DNA of 11,852 bases from Nanobdellota archaeon. Its GTDB lineage: Archaea > Thermoproteota > Nitrososphaeria > Nitrososphaerales > Nitrosopumilaceae. Within the stretch, counting starts at the first letter, position 1, and the number at the start of each line of letters is the position of its first letter. Location of the stretch: contig JAAUVF010000011.1 of assembly GCA_012030815.1 (NCBI GenBank), positions 1 through 11,852 of the forward strand, in the 5' to 3' direction. The notes below the pieces were generated by a model. The model was not told where the DNA came from, ran no database searches, and saw only the letters and a program-made list of their open reading frames with translations. Below, in pieces: positions 1-6,753 of this stretch. Position numbers and translations under genes: made by a program.

Positions 1-1387
1 CATCTACTAACAGTTTCAATACTTTTTTTGTTGATTCATCCATGTCTACCTCTACTTTTTCTTGTTGATCAAACTCATCTGCAAAATTTCCTGCTAATTC
101 AATTAGTTTTTCTATTTCTGGATCAGAGTTTTTGATTACTCCATAATCTAGCAGTTTTTTTGTAACTCTTTCAACTCTATTTTCTTTAAACATTTTAGCC
201 AATTCTACTAATAGTCTATAATTGACATGGATGCCTGGCTGCTTTGGTGGATTTAACAAATTCACGTATTCATAGAGTCCTTTTGATTTTATTAATTTGG
301 CATCATTATCTACTTTAATTTTTCCAAAGAATATGTCTTCTAATTCATTGTATTCATTCATCAATGCTGGTATGTCTTCAAAACCTAACTCTCTTGCTCC
401 TGTGATTCTTTTGTAAAGCAATAACAATATTGATTTTGGGCTTCCAAACTCCATCCATTTTTGTCCTGTAACGACATTACCTAATGATTTTGAAATCTTC
501 TTTCCACCTTTATCTAAAAACATTTCATATTTGATATGATGTGGATGTGGAAAATTTAAAATTTCATCTGATACCCAATCATTTACTTTAACAGAATCCA
601 TAATGTCTTTTCCATACGCTTCAAATCTGATATCAAATGCTGCCCATCTTGCAGCAAATTCTACTTTCCATGCTAATTTTCCTAAATCTTTAGCAATGTC
701 TGCTTCTCCTTCATGGTTGCATCCTTTAATCATTTTTGAGCCAATCTCTGCATCATGACACTTGTATCTTACTTTCTTTTCATCTGCTAGATACTCAAAA
801 GCTTCTGCAGTGTAGAGTCTATCGCAATTTGAACAGACTGGAAAGTATGGAAGAAATTTCTGATATTTTTCTTGACCTACTAATTCTGAAATTTTGTCCC
901 CTATCTTTGAACTATTCTGTAGAATTGTGTGAATTTGATCTTTCAGTAATCCATTATTGTATGTGTCTTTGGCTCTTCTGAATTCATATTTTATTCCCAT
1001 TTTATCCAAGCCATCTAGAAGAATACTGCTCATGTGCATTCCATATGACTCATGACATCCAAATGGATCTGGAATCAGTGACACTGGTTTTGCTAAATGT
1101 TTTTCCAAGTTATCAGGAAATCCTTCTGGGATTTTTCTTAATCCATCTAAATCATCAGAATACGCAATTAACTCTGATTTGAATCCATAATTTTCTAGTG
1201 CAAGTTTTACTCCATATGCTCGCACGGCATCTCCTAAACTTCCAATATGTGGTACTCCGGAAGCTCCTAACCCGCTTTCAACTTTTAATAAATCTAAACT
1301 TCTGCCTAATTCCTTTTCACGTTCTAGCAATTCATGAGCTAGTTTGTCTATCCAAGTACCTTTTCCAAATATTTCTTGCTCTGACAT
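1..1387 (-). CDS. lysS: Class I lysyl-tRNA synthetase, 3' end cut by window edge
   Basis: Attaches lysine to tRNA-Lys in the cytoplasm. My translation stays open from the ATG at 1387 to the window edge, giving 462 residues; class I enzymes run to roughly 500-550, so the C-terminal anticodon-binding helical part is cut off. The class I fold is shown by a HIGH-type motif HIGS at residues 47-50, just after GLGASGVP, and a KMSKS-type motif KISKS at 297-301. Cysteines at 185, 188, 210 and 223 form a likely zinc-binding insert. Class I LysRS is the form typical of most archaea, unlike the class II form of most bacteria and eukaryotes. The ATG lies only three bases after the elp3 stop, with no clear Shine-Dalgarno, so the two are almost certainly co-transcribed. 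No frameshift was found in the visible part. Confidence 0.95.
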   Translation of the reverse strand, partial: MSEQEIFGKGTWIDKLAHELLEREKELGRSLDLLKVESGLGASGVPHIGSLGDAVRAYGVKLALENYGFKSELIAYSDDLDGLRKIPEGFPDNLEKHLAKPVSLIPDPFGCHESYGMHMSSILLDGLDKMGIKYEFRRAKDTYNNGLLKDQIHTILQNSSKIGDKISELVGQEKYQKFLPYFPVCSNCDRLYTAEAFEYLADEKKVRYKCHDAEIGSKMIKGCNHEGEADIAKDLGKLAWKVEFAARWAAFDIRFEAYGKDIMDSVKVNDWVSDEILNFPHPHHIKYEMFLDKGGKKISKSLGNVVTGQKWMEFGSPKSILLLLYKRITGARELGFEDIPALMNEYNELEDIFFGKIKVDNDAKLIKSKGLYEYVNLLNPPKQPGIHVNYRLLVELAKMFKENRVERVTKKLLDYGVIKNSDPEIEKLIELAGNFADEFDQQEKVEVDMDESTKKVLKLLVD

Positions 1388-1390
1388 ATC

Positions 1391-2995
1391 TTATTCTTTA
1401 TTCAAAGATTTTGACATGTATGGCCCATATAACGAATACCCTAATTTTTGATAATATTCTCTTGTCCCTACAGCGCTAATCACTAATAATTTTGTAGCAT
1501 TGAATTCTTCTTTAGAAATTTTTTCTGCTCCTTTCATTAGATTTTTCCCTAGCCCTGAATGTTGTATTTCATTTTCTCCTTTTTCTCCAAGCTTCAATGA
1601 TTTGCCATACACGTGTAATTCACGTACTATGCAGGAATTATCTTCAACCTCTTTTCTATGTGCAAGAATGCTTGGTTTTCTTAATCTCAAAAATCCGTAA
1701 ATTGATTCATTTGTATCCTCATATGACAAAAATACCTCCTTCCCGCCAGATGATTCATAATCAATTCTGTTTAATTTTATGTCTTGATCATTGGTTTTTC
1801 TATCTGATAATCCAGCTTCTCTGCATCTTATACACTTACATGACATACCTTGTTTGCTGAGATTTTGTTGTACTATTTGTCTGAGATTTCCTGATTTTGG
1901 ACCTGCTATGATCTCCTCTGATGATATTTCTCTTTGTACCCTCATTATTCTAACCCATTTTGGGACATTTTTCTTCACTTCAGTTAGAACTTTGATCATA
2001 TCTTCATCCGAATACGGCGTGTATTTTCCTTGTTTGTATTCTTCGAAGAGTGGTGTGTTTTCTATTACTAGTGATGGATAAATTTTTAACATATCTGGTC
2101 TTAGTTGTGGATCTTCAAACAATTTTTTAAAATCTGATATGTCTCCTTCTGGTGTCATTGTAGGAAGTCCTGGCATCATATGTGCCACAATTTTATACCC
2201 TGCATCTTTTGAAATCTGAAATGATTCTGTTACATCATTGTAGTTATGTCCTCTGTTGACAATTTTGTATACTCTATCTTGTAATGATTGTACTCCTATT
2301 TCTATTCTGGTAATTCCATAATCTAACATCGCATCAATATGTTTTTGTTTACAATAATCTGGTTTTGTTTCAATTGTAAATCCTACGTTTCTTATTTTTG
2401 CATGTTCGTTGTTTACTTTTGCTTCTTCTAGATTATTTGAATCAATTCCATTTATTGCGTCATAGCAAGATTTTATGAAATTTTCTTGATAGTCTTTTGG
2501 CATGAACAGAAATGTGCCTCCTACAATTACTATCTCCATTTTTGATGGGTCATGTCCATATGCAATTAATTTTTCAATTTTTGTTAAAATTTGTAGTTTA
2601 GGATCATATTCGTTTTCTATTGCATTAAGTGTTGATGGCTCCTTTCCTGTATAGCTATTAGGCGAATTAAATTCTATTCCTCCTGGACAATATGTGCATC
2701 TTCCATGAGGACATGCATATGGTTTTGGCATTAACGCAATTACTGATACACCTGATGCCGTTTTGATTGGTTTTTTTAACAAGACTTTTTGTAATTTAAA
2801 AAAATCTGCATCTTTTACTGTTGAAAGGATTTCATAATTTCTAGGAATTCGTTCAAGTGCATATTTTGCACATATTTTTTTAATTTCAGCCTTTACTTGT
2901 TTTTTGGTCGGCTCTTTAATTGTCAAAAGATTATGTGTTATTTCTGAACATGCTGTTGAAAATAATCCATTCATTTTATTCATATCTGCCATCAT
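1391..2995 (-). CDS. elp3: Elp3 tRNA wobble-uridine modification enzyme (radical SAM + GNAT)
   Basis: Archaeal Elp3, 534 residues, a usual full length. In this family the radical SAM domain and the acetyltransferase-like domain together place a carboxymethyl group on C5 of the wobble uridine (U34) of tRNAs, using acetyl-CoA. The iron-sulphur motif is CPHGRCTYC with cysteines 95, 100 and 103, the Cx4Cx2C spacing of archaeal Elp3. A further cysteine cluster CKCIRC lies between the two domains. The C-terminal part, about residues 415-530, shows GNAT features: ELHVYG, then HSGLGKNLM for acetyl-CoA binding, then YYQKLGY near the end. Several Met codons compete as start (residues 1, 2, 5, 8). A TATA-like box 21-28 bases ahead of the first ATG favours residue 1 on a leaderless transcript. 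The next gene, lysS, starts three bases after the stop. Reading frame is intact. Confidence 0.95.
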   Translation of the reverse strand: MMADMNKMNGLFSTACSEITHNLLTIKEPTKKQVKAEIKKICAKYALERIPRNYEILSTVKDADFFKLQKVLLKKPIKTASGVSVIALMPKPYACPHGRCTYCPGGIEFNSPNSYTGKEPSTLNAIENEYDPKLQILTKIEKLIAYGHDPSKMEIVIVGGTFLFMPKDYQENFIKSCYDAINGIDSNNLEEAKVNNEHAKIRNVGFTIETKPDYCKQKHIDAMLDYGITRIEIGVQSLQDRVYKIVNRGHNYNDVTESFQISKDAGYKIVAHMMPGLPTMTPEGDISDFKKLFEDPQLRPDMLKIYPSLVIENTPLFEEYKQGKYTPYSDEDMIKVLTEVKKNVPKWVRIMRVQREISSEEIIAGPKSGNLRQIVQQNLSKQGMSCKCIRCREAGLSDRKTNDQDIKLNRIDYESSGGKEVFLSYEDTNESIYGFLRLRKPSILAHRKEVEDNSCIVRELHVYGKSLKLGEKGENEIQHSGLGKNLMKGAEKISKEEFNATKLLVISAVGTREYYQKLGYSLYGPYMSKSLNKE

Positions 2996-3015
2996 ACCTC
3001 ATTGACCATAAATTC

Positions 3016-3023
3016 CTTAAATA
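3016..3023 (-). promoter_or_regulatory. Putative TATA box of elp3-lysS
   Basis: On the minus strand this reads TATTTAAG, centred about 25 bases ahead of the first elp3 ATG at 2995. That is the distance at which archaeal TBP/TFB promoters start transcription, so the mRNA would be essentially leaderless. Position and composition are seen; function is inferred. Confidence 0.5.
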
Positions 3024-3083
3024 ATCTTGGTTGTTAGATGTGTATTTTTATCTAATATCTTACTTTTTTGTTTAGATGTCATT

Positions 3084-4327
3084 TTATAATTGATTATTTG
3101 CTTGTGGTTCTACTTCACCCTGTTTCTGTTCTTTTTTGTATTCTATCTTTAACCAGATTGGTGTTATGATTGTAGTTACTGCCACCATTATTACGATAGT
3201 AGAATACACACTTGATGTTAGAATTCCGGATGCTACTCCCACTCCTGCTACAATCAAACCTACCTCTCCTCTTGATATCATTCCTATGCCAACTTTCAAT
3301 CCCTTGGATTTGCTTTTCAAAAACATCATTGATGGAAGACCACATCCCAATAATTTTGTTGCAACTGCTATTACTATAATTATACCACTGAGATACAATA
3401 CCTCAGCGTTTACCTGTCTAAAGTCTACTTGTGCCCCAATTATTGCAAAGAATAATGGTGCAAATATCAATCCTATTTGATGTGCATAGTTTTCAACTTT
3501 TTCAAATACTTTGGTAGTTGATAGTGCCATACCTACTGCAAAAGCTCCTACGATCGGTGATAACCCTATTGACCCTGCAAGCGCGGCTGCTCCAAAAAAT
3601 GATGCTGTTGCAATTCCTTCAACACTCCCTTTTGCTTTCCATAATCTTGGTGTGATTATTTTTGGCATCACCCAAACAGACGCTATGAGCATCGCTGCAA
3701 AGAATCCTAATACTTGAAGAATTTTTATTGTCACATCTGAAATATCTATACTGTCTACTCCGCCTGGAGCGTTTGCAATTGATATTACAACGGACAAGAC
3801 TGCTATTGCTAAAATATCGTCTACAACTGCAGCTCCAATAATTAGACGAGCTTCTGTTGATTTTAATTTTCCAAACTCGCTTAATACTTGAACTGAAATT
3901 GCAATACTTGTTGCGGTAAGTGCTGTTGCAATAAGCATTGATTGTAACGCATCAAAACCAAACATCTGAAAACTATTAGTCCCGCAGCAAATGGGACTAT
4001 TACTCCTAGTGTTCCAACTGTAAATGACGCTTTTCCCCCTTTGAGGAATTCCTTTGGAGTCATCTCAAGTCCAGCCATAAACAAAATTACTATTGCACCA
4101 ATTTCTCCTAGAACTCTGATCTCATTGTTGATATTGACTAGTGACACTCCATTGGAACCAACAATAAATGCTCCAAGTGCAAATGGGCCTATTACCATCC
4201 CTGCGATTAATTCTCCTAGTACAATTGGAAGTTTAAGCCTGAGAAATAACTCCGCCATTATTTTTGCTGCAAATAGTAAAATTCCGACTCCTATGATCGT
4301 TTCAATAAAAAGCGCCTCTGCTGCCAT
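3084..4327 (-). CDS. CPA2-family cation/proton antiporter (NapA/KefB-like), one frameshift
   Basis: Membrane antiporter that most likely exchanges Na+ or K+ for protons; 414 residues after repair. The sequence is almost wholly hydrophobic transmembrane segments. Family hallmarks are LPIVLGELIAGMVIGP near the N-terminus, TALTATSIAIS, the ion-binding pair Asp170-Asp171 in AAVVDDI, SPIVGAFAVGMALS, and SRGEVGLIVAGVG. The paired Asp is typical of CPA2 antiporters of the electrogenic NapA/NhaA type. There is no C-terminal RCK/TrkA domain; the protein ends in a short charged tail. The frame breaks at 3969-3972: adding one T to the T4 run of the coding strand joins GLIVF to QMFGFDALQ and restores the family pattern. 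The ion cannot be told from sequence. The start is the ATG at 4327, with a TATA-like box 17-26 bases upstream. It lies downstream of purM and is probably a separate unit. Confidence 0.88.
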
Positions 4328-4344
4328 TCGTTCTCTAATATGGT

Positions 4345-4353
4345 TAATTTATT
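4345..4353 (-). promoter_or_regulatory. Putative TATA box of the antiporter gene
   Basis: Minus strand reads AATAAATTA, centred about 22 bases ahead of the ATG at 4327, inside the 74-base gap after purM. Placement fits an archaeal promoter with a very short or absent leader. The surrounding DNA is AT-rich, so this is a tentative call. Confidence 0.35.
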
Positions 4354-4401
4354 GCTAATATAAGGCGATATTTGGTTGAAAATTATTTTGTATTTATCTA
4401 A

Positions 4402-5423
4402 TTATGTGATTTTAGACGAATTTACAAAAACTCCTTTTTTAGGTACAATTCGTCCTATTTCCTGAGTCATAATTTTATGCTTTTTGAAAATTGATCTGAT
4501 TTTTGATACTTGGTCTTTTGGAGATATGATGCAAAATCCTACTCCCATGTTAAATGTCTTGTACATCTCTTCTGGTTTAACACCTTGTTCTTCTATCAAA
4601 CCCATTATGGGGGGTATTTTTGGTAGATTGTCTATTTCATATCCTATTTTTTAAGTCTCATTAGTTTTGTAAATGATCCTCCTGTGATGTGAGCTAATCC
4701 ATTGATTTTACATTTTTGAATGCTCTCTAACACTGGTTTTACATAAATTTCTGTTGGTGTTAACAACGCGTCCCCAATCCCTCCTACACCTTTGACTTTA
4801 TCTTTTACAGAATATTTTTTCAATAAAGCTTTTCTTGCAAGCGAATATCCGTTTGAATGAATACCGCTACTGTTTGCCCCAATAATTATATCGCCAGGAT
4901 TTATTTTGTTTCCCAAAACAATATCTTTTTTTGAAACAAGACCAACTACCATTCCTGCCAAATCAAATGAAAATTCTTTTCCTGCAAGTACATCTGGCAT
5001 TATTGCTGTTTCTCCTCCTACAATTGGCAGTGCTGATTTTTTTGCACCTTTGACCAATCCTTCTATAATTTTTTTAAAAATCACTTGATCATTTTTGTTT
5101 GCAGCGATGTAATCTACAAATGAAACTGGTGTTGCACCTATACATATTATATCATTTACATTCATTGCAACACAATCAATTCCAATTGTATTGTATTTCT
5201 TCATTAAATTTGCAATGACAACTTTAGTTCCTACGCCGTCTGTATGTGTAGCTAATAACTGGCCTCCTGGAATTTCTACAATTCCTGCATAATGTCCAAA
5301 ACCATGTGTGATTTTTGCCATTTTCTGGAGTTTATGCGTAGATGCAATCATTTTGCCTATTGCCGCTTGGCTTTGCTTGATCTTGGTTATGTCTACCCCT
5401 GCATCTTTGTAGGTTAAACCCAT
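4402..5423 (-). CDS. purM: Phosphoribosylformylglycinamidine cyclo-ligase (AIR synthetase), one frameshift
   Basis: Fifth step of de novo purine synthesis: ATP-dependent ring closure of formylglycinamidine ribonucleotide to aminoimidazole ribonucleotide, in the cytoplasm. 340 residues after repair, the normal PurM size. Visible family signatures are YKDAGVDI at the start, GHYAGIVEIPGG, LATHTDGVGTKV (residues 58-68), GIDCVAMNVNDIICIGA, PIVGGETAIMPD, DLAGMVVG, GANSSGIHSNGYSLARK, GLAHITGGSF and EMYKTFNMGVGF. The frame breaks at 4647-4652, an A6 run on the coding strand; with seven A the protein reads from RLKK into IGYEIDNLP and on to the C-terminal domain. Without repair the protein ends after 259 residues and lacks most of the ATP-grasp-like C-terminal half. 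Start is the ATG at 5423, with a TATA-like box about 26 bases upstream. Confidence 0.95.
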
Positions 5424-5444
5424 AGTTTCATGCGTATTTGCTGT

Positions 5445-5453
5445 GAATAAAAG
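5445..5453 (-). promoter_or_regulatory. Putative TATA box of purM
   Basis: Minus strand reads CTTTTATTC, 22-30 bases ahead of the purM ATG at 5423, in the 50-base gap after the PAC2 gene. The spacing matches an archaeal promoter giving a leaderless purM mRNA. Confidence 0.4.
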
Positions 5454-5473
5454 AATTTGCCTATTGTTTTGGT

Positions 5474-6199
5474 TTACATGTACATGCCGGCAAATTCTTC
5501 TCTGTGCTTGACATATTTTTGAGATAACTCTCTAAATTCAGAATGAATTCTTTCTTTTTCCTTCTCTAGATTGGTTGTATCTATTTTCATATCGTAGAAT
5601 CTGTTTAAGGCTTCTATCAATGTAGATGCCGCTTCAGGATCTGGTGATGTTTTATTTGCTTTTGCAAGTAATGTGATTCCTTGAATTTTTCTTATTATAC
5701 ATTCATTCAAGATCCCCCCTGGAATTCCAGTGATGAACCCCTGTGGAATCATGCTGATGTCTTTATCTGCCATCATTCTTATCAAATCTTCTTTTGCTGC
5801 ACAATATGCTTTATTATCATGTTCTTCGCTTGGAATTCCATCTAGAATTACAATCTCTTTTGAGCCTTTTTTTTCTGCCCAATCTAAAACAGCTGATACA
5901 AGCGAATACAATCCTTCCATTCTTAGTGTAATTTCACAAATTATTGCACATATCGTACCTTCTTTGTTTGCATAAAATCTAAACGGATGACGTAATCTTC
6001 CTTTCATAAAAACAGTCGATGGTGGTAAATATCTTGATCTCATCAATCCAATTTCTTCCATTTTTAGATCTTCGATGATATGACTTACTGAAAGTGATCC
6101 TACAAGACCTGCTCCTACAAATCCTGCAAATATTATCGGACTGTTGAGTTCCACTTTTTTTATTTCGAATACTTCTGCCTCTGGAAAATCATCTGCCAC
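5474..6199 (-). CDS. PAC2-family proteasome assembly chaperone (PbaB-like)
   Basis: 241 residues, intact. Belongs to the PAC2 family, whose archaeal members (PbaA/PbaB) bind and help assemble the 20S proteasome. The family glycine loop GFVGAGLVG is at residues 26-34, followed by SLSVSHIIEDL, and later ILDGIPSEE, PQGFITGIPGGILN and a conserved helical region. Residues about 205-235 are rich in Lys, Glu, Arg and regularly spaced Leu/Phe, a probable coiled coil. The protein ends in Met-Tyr-Met, which fits the HbYX rule (hydrophobic, Tyr, any) used by proteasome partners to dock into the alpha ring. The start is GTG at 6199: an in-frame TAA lies five codons upstream, so it cannot begin much earlier. 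It follows the winged-helix gene by 21 bases with no TATA-like box between, suggesting one transcript. Family is firm; the proteasome role is by homology. Confidence 0.9.
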   Translation of the reverse strand: MADDFPEAEVFEIKKVELNSPIIFAGFVGAGLVGSLSVSHIIEDLKMEEIGLMRSRYLPPSTVFMKGRLRHPFRFYANKEGTICAIICEITLRMEGLYSLVSAVLDWAEKKGSKEIVILDGIPSEEHDNKAYCAAKEDLIRMMADKDISMIPQGFITGIPGGILNECIIRKIQGITLLAKANKTSPDPEAASTLIEALNRFYDMKIDTTNLEKEKERIHSEFRELSQKYVKHREEFAGMYM

Positions 6200-6220
6200 T
6201 CTCTTCGTCGATTACTCTGT

Positions 6221-6568
6221 CTAATTACTTTTATGAATAAACAGATTCAACATGATTCTCCCTTTGTCTGTTATGGAATAGATTACATTTGCTCCAACTG
6301 CTTCTTTTTGTACAAAGTTGTAATCTACACAAAGGTGTAAGTAATTTAGAAATGATTTTTTCATTCTTATCTTGGATTTTGAATATAGATCTGAAAACGT
6401 CATTGGGTTTCCTCTGAGTTGGTATAATAATTTTAGAAGAGATAACGTGCTGTAATCTCTTGTTCTTGCTTTTACTGCATCTAGTATCTGGACGTCTCTT
6501 TTTATAATAAAATCTTCGAATTGGTCTGCTACTTCTACAGGTATGTATGTTAGTCTTGCTCGCATCAT
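6221..6568 (-). CDS. Small winged-helix DNA-binding protein, probable autoregulator
   Basis: 115 residues. Residues about 40-112 fit a winged helix-turn-helix: SLLKLLYQL, then TFSDLYSKSKIRMKKSFLNYLHL as the helix-turn-helix with the basic recognition helix, then a wing ending in YSITDKGRIMLNLF. This resembles archaeal HTH_45-type or PadR-like regulators; the exact family is not certain. The N-terminal 40 residues, with YIPVEVADQFEDF, may form a dimer or antitoxin-like helical arm. It starts with two ATG codons (6568 and 6565). A perfect palindrome touches the first ATG and a TATA-like box lies 24-31 bases upstream, so the protein probably represses its own promoter (inference). The PAC2 chaperone gene follows after 21 bases and is likely its operon partner. 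Target genes elsewhere cannot be seen. Confidence 0.8.
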   Translation of the reverse strand: MMRARLTYIPVEVADQFEDFIIKRDVQILDAVKARTRDYSTLSLLKLLYQLRGNPMTFSDLYSKSKIRMKKSFLNYLHLCVDYNFVQKEAVGANVIYSITDKGRIMLNLFIHKSN

Positions 6569-6583
6569 ACCGTATTGTACGGT
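6569..6583 (-). promoter_or_regulatory. Perfect palindrome at the winged-helix start codon, candidate operator
   Basis: Two 6-base arms, ACCGTA (6569-6574) and TACGGT (6578-6583), are exact reverse complements around a 3-base centre. The element sits directly against the ATG at 6568 and between it and the TATA-like box, covering the expected transcription start. A dimeric winged-helix protein bound here would block initiation. It is GC-richer than its surroundings, which makes chance less likely. Role as an autorepression site is inferred. Confidence 0.6.
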
Positions 6584-6591
6584 ACATTACC

Positions 6592-6599
6592 TTATTAAT
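6592..6599 (-). promoter_or_regulatory. Putative TATA box of the winged-helix/PAC2 operon
   Basis: Minus strand reads ATTAATAA, centred about 27 bases ahead of the ATG at 6568. This gives a leaderless start at or next to the ATG, with the palindrome lying between box and start codon. Confidence 0.5.
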
Positions 6600-6626
6600 G
6601 TTCATCTCGAGCTTTGTTGCTCTATC

Positions 6627-6647
6627 TAGGTGATTTTTTTACACCTA
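6627..6647. repeat. Inverted repeat TAGGTG / CACCTA with T7 centre
   Basis: Arms of six bases at 6627-6632 and 6642-6647 are exact reverse complements around ATTTTTTTA. It lies between the end of the FO synthase gene and the winged-helix promoter. On the plus strand a short T run follows, but no plus-strand gene ends here; on the minus strand no T run follows, so it is a poor terminator for the FO synthase. It may be a second protein-binding site or chance. Confidence 0.35.
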
Positions 6648-6705
6648 TTTTCATGCCTAATGAGATACCAATACTAAATTACGATAAGATGGATTTCTGT
6701 AATTT

Positions 6706-6724
6706 GTATATGTTGCAAATATAC
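6706..6724. repeat. Inverted repeat GTATAT / ATATAC, spacer of seven
   Basis: Arms at 6706-6711 and 6719-6724 are exact reverse complements around GTTGCAA, 30 bases after the FO synthase stop. AT-rich six-base arms are expected fairly often by chance in this DNA, so a role in transcript ending or regulation is only possible. The rest of the 6600-6753 gap shows no gene. Confidence 0.2.
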
Positions 6725-6753
6725 TCAACGCAAACTATCTAATCGATACTATT

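Noticed and set aside
736..2081. Several plus-strand frames of 66-96 codons opposite lysS and elp3
   Set aside because: Antisense shadows rich in Leu, Ile, Phe and Cys; the opposite strand carries two unmistakable, intact enzymes.
2996..3000. GAGGT directly before the first elp3 ATG as a ribosome binding site
   Set aside because: It abuts the first ATG, with no spacing, and is 12 bases from the Met at residue 5. The TATA-like box position favours a leaderless mRNA, so it may be coincidence.
3115..3345. Minus-strand 76-codon frame
   Set aside because: Overlaps the antiporter in another frame and reads as low-complexity Ser/Arg/Asn text; the antiporter frame carries the SRGEVGLIVAGVG motif.
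3136..3717. Plus-strand open frames of 114 and 68 codons (3136-3480, 3511-3717)
   Set aside because: They lie antisense to the antiporter gene, have compositionally odd Pro/Thr/Ile-rich translations expected from the reverse of membrane-protein codons, and show no family motif.
6231..6605. Minus-strand 124-codon frame over the winged-helix gene
   Set aside because: It would begin upstream of the TATA-like box and palindrome and reads as basic, motif-free sequence; the 115-codon frame gives a credible winged helix.
6622..6654. Ten-codon minus-strand ORF starting MKIGVKK in the gap upstream of the winged-helix gene
   Set aside because: Too short, upstream of the TATA-like box and therefore probably not on the transcript; no evidence of translation.
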